This document shows, one piece after another, positions 1 to 5,439 of a DNA stretch of 5,509 bases. The first letter of the stretch is position 1; every line of letters begins with the position of its first letter. The stretch lies in the NCBI GenBank assembly GCA_025353235.1, contig JANXQZ010000195.1:1-5509 (forward strand), given 5' to 3'. The translations under genes and the position numbers were made by a program. The notes under the pieces were generated by a model. It saw only the letters and a list, made by a program, of their open reading frames with translations, searched no databases and was not told the origin of the DNA. Origin of the DNA: Bryobacterales bacterium (GTDB lineage Bacteria; Acidobacteriota; Terriglobia; Bryobacterales; Bryobacteraceae).

Positions 1-224
1 TGAGTCGGCGGGAGGCTGGTGTATTCGATCTTGTCCACCTCCGCGATGTCACCCAGTTTCAGGTTCCACATCAGATCGTCGACTTCTTTCAGTATTTGAT
101 CGAGGCGGCCATCGGAGGGCTGACTTGCCAGGGCAGTGGGCGGGCCGGGGACTGCCGCTGGTGGTTGTGCAATGAGATTGAGCGCTGCCGCAAGCAGGGC
201 GAACACGACGGAGCGAAAAGGCAT
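1..224 (-). CDS. Secreted protein, N-terminal part only (runs off left edge); possible hydrolase
   Basis: An open frame begins at an ATG read leftwards from 224 and stays open for 74 codons to the window edge, so only the N-terminus is seen. It starts MPFRSVVFALLAAALNLIAQ, a clear Sec signal peptide with a short basic start, a hydrophobic core at about residues 6-18 and a likely cut near Ala19-Gln20. A Pro/Ala-rich linker (about 21-36) follows, then a helical stretch containing LDQILKEVDDLMWNLKLGD and, near the edge, a Val-Asp-Lys-Ile-Glu-Tyr segment. That second part reminds me of the N-termini of secreted alpha/beta-hydrolase (esterase or prolyl-oligopeptidase-like) proteins of Acidobacteria, but no catalytic motif is visible, so the function is a weak guess. 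The start lacks a strong Shine-Dalgarno; a GGGAG lies about 15 bases upstream. It lies 37 bases downstream of the gene ending at 262 on the same strand and may be cotranscribed with it. Confidence 0.7.
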   Translation of the reverse strand, partial: MPFRSVVFALLAAALNLIAQPPAAVPGPPTALASQPSDGRLDQILKEVDDLMWNLKLGDIAEVDKIEYTSLPPT

Positions 225-261
225 CTACGCCAAATGGTACTCCCAACGCCGCGGGGAAATT

Positions 262-741
262 TCAGGAAGCATCGGCGGCCCGGCGCAAGCGGGGAGTACG
301 AGTCCGGGAGCGTCTACGCCGAATTGACCTTACGCGACGAGCCATTATGGGTGGCGTCATCGCGATTGACGTCTCTCGACTGCGGGATTGGCGATAGATT
401 CGGGTGCCCCAAGCAAATGCGCCATAAATGAAGGCCCACGCGACAATCACCTCGCCCGCAAACAAACCTGCTTTCCACGGCTTAGTTACAACAGGACCGG
501 ATGCCCTTGGCGTGAGCTGCTGGTAGTCTCGAACAAGCACGCCGGTGGGATTGACTCGCGCAGTATCGTTCGCGAGGCTCTCGTCAAAAAGCACGGTTTC
601 GTCAGGCCCGTCTTTCAGTACAGATAGCTGATCGTGGGATTTAGAGACAGGAGTCTGAATGGTGGTGACTTGGGCCAGGCAGGCGGCCTGCGTCAAGATG
701 ATTAGACTTAAAAACGTTAGAGCGGCTTCAAACTTCTGCAC
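262..741 (-). CDS. Hypothetical single-pass membrane protein with signal peptide and arginine-rich tail
   Basis: A 159-residue protein that I do not recognise as a named family. It starts with GTG at 741; a GGAG lies 11 bases upstream (753-756). Residues 1-24 look like a signal peptide (hydrophobic core about 7-20, likely cut after CLA before Gln24). Cys21 sits in QAAC, which is not a good lipobox because the -3 position is Gln. Residues 25-88 form a polar, probably periplasmic segment. Residues 91-113 form one membrane helix rich in Trp, Ala and Phe. The last 46 residues hold about 16 arginines, including RRRR at 141-144. The signal peptide, single helix and basic tail match a type I topology with the tail in the cytoplasm by the positive-inside rule. 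The tail might bind nucleic acid, acidic protein or lipid, but that is speculation. The secreted protein gene at 224-1 follows on the same strand. Confidence 0.65.
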   Translation of the reverse strand: MQKFEAALTFLSLIILTQAACLAQVTTIQTPVSKSHDQLSVLKDGPDETVLFDESLANDTARVNPTGVLVRDYQQLTPRASGPVVTKPWKAGLFAGEVIVAWAFIYGAFAWGTRIYRQSRSRETSIAMTPPIMARRVRSIRRRRSRTRTPRLRRAADAS

Positions 742-763
742 TTAACCCGATACTCCGAAGCTG

Positions 764-793
764 ATAGTAAACGATCTCGAAGCCGAAAGGCAA
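764..793 (-). promoter_or_regulatory. Candidate sigma-70-type promoter for the minus-strand gene at 741
   Basis: Read on the minus strand, TTGCCT (788-793) is followed after 18 bases by TACTAT (764-769), a fair match to -35/-10 consensus. The predicted start of transcription, near 757, lies right at the GGAG in front of the GTG at 741, so the leader would be very short. Predicted by eye only. Confidence 0.3.
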
Positions 794-796
794 GCC

Positions 797-825
797 TTGC
801 GAATTGCCCGGGTATTCCTTACTAT
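797..825 (+). promoter_or_regulatory. Candidate sigma-70-type promoter for the amidohydrolase gene
   Basis: TTGCGA (797-802) and TACTAT (820-825) are separated by exactly 17 bases; each box matches the consensus at four of six positions. Transcription would start near 832 and leave a leader of about 68 bases before the GTG at 900. The -35 box lies only 3 bases from that of the opposing promoter, so the two would stand back to back. Predicted by eye only. Confidence 0.4.
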
Positions 826-884
826 TAGCCTGAATAGGTCGTAGCGCTGTCGTCGGCACAGAATTCGCTCCGTGTGGAGGAACC

Positions 885-893
885 GGGAGAAGG
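885..893 (+). promoter_or_regulatory. Shine-Dalgarno site that fixes the GTG start at 900
   Basis: GGGAGAAGG ends 6 bases before GTG 900. The alternative in-frame ATG at 918 has no comparable site in front of it, so the GTG start is preferred. A second purine block, GTGGAGG, lies at 874-880. Confidence 0.7.
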
Positions 894-899
894 CACTCG

Positions 900-2372
900 G
901 TGTCTACATTTCAATCTATGATCAAGCATTTTAGCGCGCGGGGTGCCGTTCGCGCGTTGGCGGTTCTGCTAGCCGCCGGATTTGCGCAAGCTCAAACTTC
1001 ATCTATTATCGCGATCACTCACATTACCGTGATCAATCCCGATCAGGCCAATGCGCTGGGGGACATGACTGTCACCATAGCCCACAACAGAATCGAGAAG
1101 ATAGCTTCTTCGCGGCGTGCTCCGATTCCCAAGGGCGCGGCCATCATTGACGGCTCGGGAAAATTTCTGATCCCCGGTATGTGGGACATGCATGTCCATA
1201 CGCACAATGCCGAACGTGATTTCGCCATGGAAATCGCGAACGGAGTGCTGGGCGTGCGTAACATGGCAAGACGAGCCGAGGTGATTTTCAAGCTGCGTAA
1301 AGACACGGCCGATGGCACGATCTTAGGGCCAAAGATCTTCGCCTGCGGCCCCGTAGTAAACGGGCCGAGTGCAGACTCCTCCCCGAGCGTCATTTCTGTT
1401 CATACCCCCGAGGAGGCGCGAAGTGCGGTAGACCGTCTTCAAACCTTGGGCGCGGACTTCATCAAAGTCTACGACGGCCTTTCACGCCCCGAATACTTTG
1501 CGATAGCGGAAGAAGCTAAACGGCTCAAGATGCCTTTTGCGGGCCACGTATCGAACGAGATTACGATTCGAGAAGCGGTGGAAGCCGGGCAACGCAGCAT
1601 TGAACACGGAGCCGCTCTCGAAGGCACGTCGACCTCGGAAGACGAAGTGATCGGCAAGCACGAGGTTGCATCGGCTATTGCGTCCGCGATGAAAACGCAA
1701 AAGGATTTTCCGTCTATCCCTGAGGCCATCGCCAGAACGGGCAACCTGCTGCTGGATCATTACAGCGAAAACAAAGCCCGGAAGCTCTACAGAGATTTCG
1801 TAACGCACGACACCTATCTAACTCCGACCTTGGTTATCGAACACGCGATCACTTTTATCGATTCCATTTCCAAGCAGCCCGATGCGCGTTTGGTGTATGT
1901 GTCTAATCGGGAGCAAGAAGGCTGGCGTCCGGAAGTTGGATTTCTAACGCGTTATCGAACTCCCGCCTACATCGCCTATCGGAAGCGCGAATACGCCGCT
2001 ATTCAGAAGGGGCTTTTGTTGGCTCACAAGGAAGGTGTTCAGCTCTTGGCAGGCACGGACGTCGGCACTGCGTACACCTATCCGGGCTTCAGCCTGCACG
2101 AGGAATTGAGGCTGCTGGTTAAAGCGGGCCTGACACCACGGGAGGCGCTCCAAACTGCCACTACGAACGCTGCTCGTTTTCTTCATCTGGATCACGGACT
2201 CGGGACCATCGAGCTTGGCTCCCAAGCGAGCTTCGTTATACTGAACGCAAATCCGTTGAGCGACATCCAGAACGTAGACAAGATCGATCAGGTTATTTTT
2301 CGTGGAACTGTCTTCAGCCGCGAGAAGTTGGATGGCTTTCTCAAGAAGGCAGAAGTTGGACAGCCTCAATGA
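900..2372 (+). CDS. Secreted metal-dependent amidohydrolase (imidazolonepropionase/prolidase-like)
   Basis: A 490-residue enzyme of the amidohydrolase superfamily, in the branch annotated as imidazolonepropionase-related or Xaa-Pro dipeptidase-like. It should hydrolyse an amide or peptide bond using one or two bound metal ions; the substrate cannot be read from sequence. Residues 1-31 are a signal peptide with a likely cut at AQA|Q, so it acts outside the cytoplasm. A beta-sandwich N-terminal part (about 35-92) leads to the barrel. The expected metal-site set is complete: His98 and His100 in MWDMHVHTH, Lys189 in FIKVYD (position of the bridging lysine), His216 in AGHVS, His236 in SIEHGA and Asp387 in AGTDVG. 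The C-terminus has the usual TPREALQTATTNAARFL helix (412-428) and the closing strands with ASFVILNANPLSDI. The length is normal for a secreted family member and the frame is intact. It stands alone on its strand: the next gene points back at it with a 20-base gap, so it is probably monocistronic. Confidence 0.93.
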   Translation: MSTFQSMIKHFSARGAVRALAVLLAAGFAQAQTSSIIAITHITVINPDQANALGDMTVTIAHNRIEKIASSRRAPIPKGAAIIDGSGKFLIPGMWDMHVHTHNAERDFAMEIANGVLGVRNMARRAEVIFKLRKDTADGTILGPKIFACGPVVNGPSADSSPSVISVHTPEEARSAVDRLQTLGADFIKVYDGLSRPEYFAIAEEAKRLKMPFAGHVSNEITIREAVEAGQRSIEHGAALEGTSTSEDEVIGKHEVASAIASAMKTQKDFPSIPEAIARTGNLLLDHYSENKARKLYRDFVTHDTYLTPTLVIEHAITFIDSISKQPDARLVYVSNREQEGWRPEVGFLTRYRTPAYIAYRKREYAAIQKGLLLAHKEGVQLLAGTDVGTAYTYPGFSLHEELRLLVKAGLTPREALQTATTNAARFLHLDHGLGTIELGSQASFVILNANPLSDIQNVDKIDQVIFRGTVFSREKLDGFLKKAEVGQPQ

Positions 2373-2392
2373 GCGCGCGACGCGTGAATGCG

Positions 2393-2704
2393 CTAATCCC
2401 AATCGAACGGACGTTTCGGAGGCGGCGCGTCCGGCGTTTCTTTGGCCTGCTTGAAGAGCTCGTCGAACTTGCGCTCTAACACCTGCTGATGGCTTTTGTG
2501 ATCCTGGAAAGACTTATCGAACAGCTCTCCCCGGCGTGCTTCTTCGCCTTTCAATTTCTGAACGGCAGCTCGCAAATCTTCAATCACAGGCGGCTTTTCC
2601 TTCACCTTGTGGCTGATGACGGCCTTCAGCTCGGGATCGATTTGGAGCATCGCATCGCAGCAGGGGCACTTCACTTCGATCAACGCAGCTTTGCCTTTCG
2701 CCAT
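2393..2704 (-). CDS. Conserved hypothetical CPCC/coiled-coil protein
   Basis: A 103-residue cytoplasmic protein with no signal peptide or membrane segment. The N-terminus has a compact cysteine cluster, VKCPCCDAMLQID, with Cys13, Cys15 and Cys16, which looks like the first knuckle of a zinc ribbon. No second CxxC follows, so a full zinc site would need His32, another residue or a dimer. Residues 40-88 are highly charged and helical (EDLRAAVQKLKGEEARRGEL, then KSFQDHKSHQQVLERKFDEL) and probably form a coiled coil. The tail is PPPKRPFDWD. I have an impression of similar short proteins in Acidobacteria, but no function is known to me. Codon-level openness, a clear domain layout and fit between its neighbours support a real gene. 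The ATG at 2704 has no good Shine-Dalgarno; a TAAGAT element ends 6 bases upstream, which would fit a leaderless message. It converges on the amidohydrolase gene. Confidence 0.82.
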   Translation of the reverse strand: MAKGKAALIEVKCPCCDAMLQIDPELKAVISHKVKEKPPVIEDLRAAVQKLKGEEARRGELFDKSFQDHKSHQQVLERKFDELFKQAKETPDAPPPKRPFDWD

Positions 2705-2710
2705 ACCGAG

Positions 2711-2716
2711 ATCTTA
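2711..2716 (-). promoter_or_regulatory. Candidate -10 element placed for a leaderless transcript of the CPCC gene
   Basis: On the minus strand TAAGAT ends 6 bases before ATG 2704, so transcription would start at or next to the A of the ATG. There is no Shine-Dalgarno in between and no recognisable -35 box. A six-base match is weak evidence by itself. Confidence 0.3.
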
Positions 2717-2738
2717 GCGCGATTGGCTCGCGCATTGG

Positions 2739-2744
2739 TATTCT
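2739..2744 (+). promoter_or_regulatory. Candidate -10 element close to the DUF1028 start codon
   Basis: TATTCT ends 9 bases before ATG 2754. Transcription would begin 2-3 bases before the start codon, giving a nearly leaderless message; the intervening TGACGCAAGC has no Shine-Dalgarno. No -35 box is visible at the right distance. Confidence 0.28.
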
Positions 2745-2753
2745 GACGCAAGC

Positions 2754-3731
2754 ATGAGAGTTTTCTATTTATGGATATTGGCTGCATCCCTCCTCGCGGC
2801 TCAGGAAAACGTTTCCACCTTCTCGATCGCTGCCTACGATCCGGTGAACAAGGATTGGGGGGTCGCGGTGGCATCGCGCTATTTCTCAGTCGGGTCCGTA
2901 GTGCCGTGGGCGGAAGCCGGAGTAGGGGCGGTGGCAACGCAGGCCAACGTCAATGTCGGCTACGGTCCGCGCGGCATCGAATTGTTGCGCCAGGGACTCA
3001 GCGCGAAAGAAGTCCTCGAGAAATTGCGGGCGGAGGACGCCTTCGATGGGAAAGATGGACGTCAGGTGGCTGTGGTGGACCGGGATGGAAACATCGCTGC
3101 GTATACTGGACCAAACGCACCCAATTGGGCAGGCGACAAGCAAGGAAAATACTGGTCGGCTCAGGGCAACATTCTGGTGGGACCGCAAGTGGTGGAGGCA
3201 ATCGGGAAAGCTTTCGAAGGGACTCAGGGCGAACTCGCCGAGAAGATGTGGGCCGCTTTGAAGGCGGGCGATGATGCAGGCGGCGATTCGCGCGGTCGGC
3301 AATCCGCGTCGATGCTGGTGGTGCGGAAAGGCGGGGGACGGAATACAAATAACGATCGATATGTTTACATCAACGTGGATGATAATCCGCAGCCCTTCCC
3401 CGAGTTGAGGCGACTGCTGGACATGAACCTGGCTCTGCTGTACCAGGAGAAACGGGCGAAGCTGGTGCGGGCAGGAAACTTACAGGAGGCGCGTGTAGCG
3501 GCTGCGAGCGTGGTTCGGTACGCCGGGACGCTGCCGGATTCGCATATCAGCCTCGGCCTGCTGAGTTATCTGACCGGCGACAAAGCGTCGGCTGTGAGGG
3601 AGCTGCGAATCGCGCACGGCCTGGATCCAGAGCTGCGCAAGCACATGGAAGCCATGGCTAAAATGCGAGCCGACTACGCGCCAGTCCTGAACGACCAGGA
3701 ATTTATGAAGCAAGTGCTGGGTGAGCCATGA
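2754..3731 (+). CDS. Secreted DUF1028 protein with TPR-like C-terminal domain
   Basis: A 325-residue protein. Residues 1-16 are a short signal peptide (MRVFYLWILAASLLAA, cut before Gln17), so it should be exported. Residues 21-215 are a DUF1028 domain, recognised from STFSIAAYDP, WGVAVASRYFSVGSVVPWAE, GVGAVATQANVNVGYGPRG, RQVAVVDRDGNIAAYTG, SAQGNILVG and GGDSRGRQSASMLVV (176-190). DUF1028 is placed in the Ntn-hydrolase fold group, but no substrate is established to my knowledge. Ntn enzymes use an N-terminal Thr, Ser or Cys; here Thr22/Ser21 lie at the start of the domain and the predicted signal cut is a few residues earlier, so a second trimming step would be needed if that mechanism applies. 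Residues 220-320 are helical and look like two or three TPR-type helix pairs (NLQEARVAAASVVRYAGTLP, then SHISLGLLSYLTGDKASAVR), where some relatives carry a peptidoglycan-binding domain. It overlaps the rhodanese gene by ATGA, which implies one operon. Confidence 0.92.
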   Translation: MRVFYLWILAASLLAAQENVSTFSIAAYDPVNKDWGVAVASRYFSVGSVVPWAEAGVGAVATQANVNVGYGPRGIELLRQGLSAKEVLEKLRAEDAFDGKDGRQVAVVDRDGNIAAYTGPNAPNWAGDKQGKYWSAQGNILVGPQVVEAIGKAFEGTQGELAEKMWAALKAGDDAGGDSRGRQSASMLVVRKGGGRNTNNDRYVYINVDDNPQPFPELRRLLDMNLALLYQEKRAKLVRAGNLQEARVAAASVVRYAGTLPDSHISLGLLSYLTGDKASAVRELRIAHGLDPELRKHMEAMAKMRADYAPVLNDQEFMKQVLGEP

Positions 3732-4063
3732 CGCTAGCTTGGGAGATTACGCCGCGCGAGGTGAAGCAATTGCTGGATGCGGGGGAGAATATTCATCTAG
3801 TGGATGTTCGCGAGCCTGAGGAGTTTCAGATCACGCACATTGCTGGCGCGGAGCTGATTCCGATGCGGACCGTTCCGGCTGCTTTGCAGAAGATTGAGGG
3901 GCTGGCGGATGAGGCGACGGTGGTGGTCTTCTGCCATCATGGGGTGCGCAGCATGCAGGTGGTGAACTGGCTGCGGGAGCAAGGCGTGGTGGCGTGCCAA
4001 AGCATGGCGGGCGGAATCGAGCGGTGGAGCACCGAAGTGGATCCGACGGTGCCCCGCTATTAA
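3728..4063 (+). CDS. Single-domain rhodanese-like sulfurtransferase
   Basis: A 111-residue protein made of one rhodanese domain, with no signal peptide, hence cytoplasmic. It shows the family landmarks: LVDVREPEEFQITHIAGA (24-41), the active loop CHHGVRS with catalytic Cys69 and Arg74, and the closing GGIERW (95-100) followed by DPTVPRY. Such domains carry a persulfide on the loop cysteine and pass sulfur to an acceptor, for example in cofactor or tRNA thiolation or sulfide/thiosulfate metabolism. The partner is not shown here. The C-terminal DPTVPRY ending resembles rhodanese domains fused to MoeB/ThiF-type proteins, so sulfur-carrier activation is one option. The ATG lies inside the DUF1028 stop region (ATGA), with only a weak GGGTGAG purine run before it, so translational coupling is likely. 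The cytoplasmic location makes direct contact with the exported DUF1028 product unlikely. Confidence 0.93.
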   Translation: MTLAWEITPREVKQLLDAGENIHLVDVREPEEFQITHIAGAELIPMRTVPAALQKIEGLADEATVVVFCHHGVRSMQVVNWLREQGVVACQSMAGGIERWSTEVDPTVPRY

Positions 4064-4079
4064 ACTCATCGAAGGGCGG

Positions 4080-4397
4080 CTATGCCGTCAGTGGGGCCTG
4101 AACGCCTAGCGGATCCTGCGGCACAATCGCCCATGCAACCAGGTAGGCAACGGAGGCCATCAACGGCACTGGCCAGAACAGTAATATGACCGCGATGACG
4201 CGGACCAGCGTGACGTCCACCGAGAGATACCGGGCGAGTCCGGCGCACACTCCGGCAAGCTTCCGGTCATGCAAAGGACGGCTGAGCCGTTCCGCGCCAG
4301 TGCGCGGCGCAATCGGAAATTTGGCGCTCGGGGTTGCGCATTCCGAGCAGAATTTATCATTTGACCGGAGTTCGGAGCCGCATTTTGTGCAGAACAT
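4080..4397 (-). CDS. Zinc-ribbon/PspC-domain membrane protein
   Basis: A 105-residue protein with two parts. Residues 3-20 form a zinc ribbon with two paired-cysteine knuckles, CTKC (Cys3, Cys6) and CSEC (Cys17, Cys20). A short linker leads to a PspC domain at about 38-94: RKLAGVCAGLARYLSVD, then LVRVIAVILLFWPVPLMASV and a second hydrophobic stretch to about residue 92. PspC domains belong to the phage-shock envelope-stress response, where classical PspC senses or relays inner-membrane damage. This is a stand-alone fusion, not a full psp operon: no pspA, pspB or pspF is in the window. The zinc ribbon should be cytoplasmic and may mediate protein contact. The start is supported by a very strong Shine-Dalgarno (4404-4413). 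The stop lies 16 bases from that of the convergent rhodanese gene. Confidence 0.9.
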   Translation of the reverse strand: MFCTKCGSELRSNDKFCSECATPSAKFPIAPRTGAERLSRPLHDRKLAGVCAGLARYLSVDVTLVRVIAVILLFWPVPLMASVAYLVAWAIVPQDPLGVQAPLTA

Positions 4398-4403
4398 TTT
4401 GAT

Positions 4404-4413
4404 CTCCTCCTCC
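4404..4413 (-). promoter_or_regulatory. Very strong Shine-Dalgarno for the PspC gene
   Basis: On the minus strand GGAGGAGGAG lies 6 bases before ATG 4397. It is the best ribosome-binding site in the window and settles the start. It also suggests high translation when the message is made. Confidence 0.75.
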
Positions 4414-4418
4414 GATAT

Positions 4419-4444
4419 AACGAATCCTCGCGCCGGAATGTTCC
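4419..4444 (-). promoter_or_regulatory. Candidate ECF-sigma-type promoter upstream of the PspC gene
   Basis: On the minus strand GGAAC (4440-4444) is followed after 17 bases by CGTT (4419-4422), which resembles the GGAAC-N16/17-CGTT layout seen for many extracytoplasmic-function sigma factors. That would suit an envelope-stress gene. The predicted start would fall at about 4411-4413, at the edge of the Shine-Dalgarno, which is tight. An ordinary -10-like TATATC also lies here (4413-4418). Confidence 0.28.
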
Positions 4445-4460
4445 CGGGGGGTTGTAGGAT
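4424..4460. repeat. Nested inverted repeat in the pspC/msrP divergent region
   Basis: Outer arms ATCCT (4424-4428) and AGGAT (4456-4460) enclose an inner near-palindrome, CCGGAA-TG-TTCCcGG (4433-4447), with one bulged C at 4445. It sits midway between the two divergent start codons, where an operator would be expected. It has no T-run and is not placed at a gene end, so it is unlikely to be a terminator. Confidence 0.4.
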
Positions 4461-4477
4461 CGAAGGAGAGGTCGCCG

Positions 4478-5395
4478 ATGCTGATCAAGATTCCGCGAGG
4501 GTGGGAGATATTTCAAAACGAAGCCACCCCGGAGCATGAGTATTTTAGCCGACGCACTCTTTTGAAGTCCGCAGGTTTTCTCGGCGCTTCCAGGCTTCTG
4601 GCAGCCAGCCCGTATCCGGCCAAGCGGAATCCGGAGTTCACCCTGGATCGGCCAGTCACGCCCGAGTGGGCGGCAGAGAGCTACAACAACTTCTACGAGT
4701 TCAACCAGGAAGACAAGCAAGCCGTCAAGGATCTGGTGGGCCCGTTCCAAATTAGTCCGTGGAAGTTCGAGGTGACCGGGCTCGTTGACAAGCCTAAGAC
4801 TTTCGACCTGGATGACATCGTGCGCACGATGCCGCTGGAGGAAAGACTCTATCGGCACCGCTGCGTGGAGGCGTGGGCGATGGCCGTGCCTTGGACCGGC
4901 TTCCCGTTTTCAGAACTGATCAAAGTGGTGGAGCCCAAGCCGCAAGCGAAGTACGTTAAGTTCACCTCTGTGTATCGTCCCAAGGAGATGCCGGGCCAGG
5001 TCCGCTACAACTGGTACCCGTGGCCGTATTTCGAAGGCTTGCGTATGGACGAAGCCATGAACCCGCTCTGTTTCATGGTGACGGGACTCTACGGCAAGCC
5101 GCTTCTCAAGCAGAATGGAGCGCCCATCCGCATGGTTCTGCCCTGGAAATATGGCTACAAGAGCCCGAAGTCCATCGTGAAGATCGAGTTTATCGGCAGG
5201 GAGCCGGAGACGTTTTGGCATAAGTTCGCGCCAACCGAGTATGGCTTCTACTCGAACGTGAATCCGGCTAAGCCCCACCCGCGCTGGTCCCAGGCGACTG
5301 AAAAGCTGATTCCAACCATGGACCGGCACCCTACCCTGCTTTACAACGGATATGAGAAGTGGGTCGCGAGCATGTATAAAGGCAAGGAGTTCTAA
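4478..5395 (+). CDS. msrP: Protein-methionine-sulfoxide reductase catalytic subunit MsrP (YedY), Tat-exported
   Basis: A 305-residue molybdopterin enzyme of the sulfite-oxidase fold that reduces methionine sulfoxide in periplasmic proteins, taking electrons from the quinone pool through the heme membrane partner MsrQ. Similarity to E. coli MsrP runs along the whole length: YNNFYEF (69-75), PLEERLYRHRCVEAWAM (119-135) with molybdenum-ligand Cys129, the MPGQ loop (171-174), MDEAMNPL, NGAPIRMVLPWKYGYKSPKS (213-232), EYGFYSNVNP and HPRWSQATE (267-275). The export signal is twin-arginine: SRRTLLK (24-30, Arg25-Arg26) then a hydrophobic stretch to about 43, so the folded, cofactor-loaded protein is exported. 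The N-region before the RR is long (24 residues), as in E. coli. GGAGAGG (4465-4471), 6 bases before the ATG, supports the start. The frame is intact. msrQ is often next; only a short, unidentified open frame is seen after it before the window ends. Confidence 0.96.
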   Translation: MLIKIPRGWEIFQNEATPEHEYFSRRTLLKSAGFLGASRLLAASPYPAKRNPEFTLDRPVTPEWAAESYNNFYEFNQEDKQAVKDLVGPFQISPWKFEVTGLVDKPKTFDLDDIVRTMPLEERLYRHRCVEAWAMAVPWTGFPFSELIKVVEPKPQAKYVKFTSVYRPKEMPGQVRYNWYPWPYFEGLRMDEAMNPLCFMVTGLYGKPLLKQNGAPIRMVLPWKYGYKSPKSIVKIEFIGREPETFWHKFAPTEYGFYSNVNPAKPHPRWSQATEKLIPTMDRHPTLLYNGYEKWVASMYKGKEF

Positions 5396-5439
5396 CTCGC
5401 GGCTCAGCGCTGCCACTCAAAGATAACGTTCCGATCAGC

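Noticed and set aside
96..431. Plus-strand open frame of 111 codons at the left
   Set aside because: It crosses two minus-strand genes with signal peptides, and its translation shows low-complexity Gly/Arg/Cys with no domain.
2373..2392. Possible bidirectional terminator between the amidohydrolase and the CPCC gene
   Set aside because: The GCGCG repeats could pair only in a very short stem and there is no T-run on either strand.
1944..2402. Minus-strand open frame of 152 codons opposite the amidohydrolase C-terminus
   Set aside because: The plus strand encodes conserved amidohydrolase motifs throughout; the antisense product has no family features.
2886..3302. Minus-strand open frame of 138 codons within the DUF1028 gene
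   Set aside because: It is antisense to conserved DUF1028 motifs and has no start signal or domain.
4160..4858. Minus-strand open frame of 232 codons across pspC and msrP
   Set aside because: It overlaps two well-identified genes, spans their divergent promoter region, and its protein has no recognisable domain; it is a shadow frame.
5401..5414. Terminator after msrP (GGCTCAGCGCTGCC)
   Set aside because: The palindrome CAGCGCTG has no loop, the alternative stem is three base pairs, and no T-run follows.
4910..5416. Minus-strand open frame of 168 codons opposite the msrP C-terminus
   Set aside because: It lies almost wholly inside msrP, whose conserved motifs settle the coding strand; the His/Arg/Leu-rich composition is typical of an antisense shadow.
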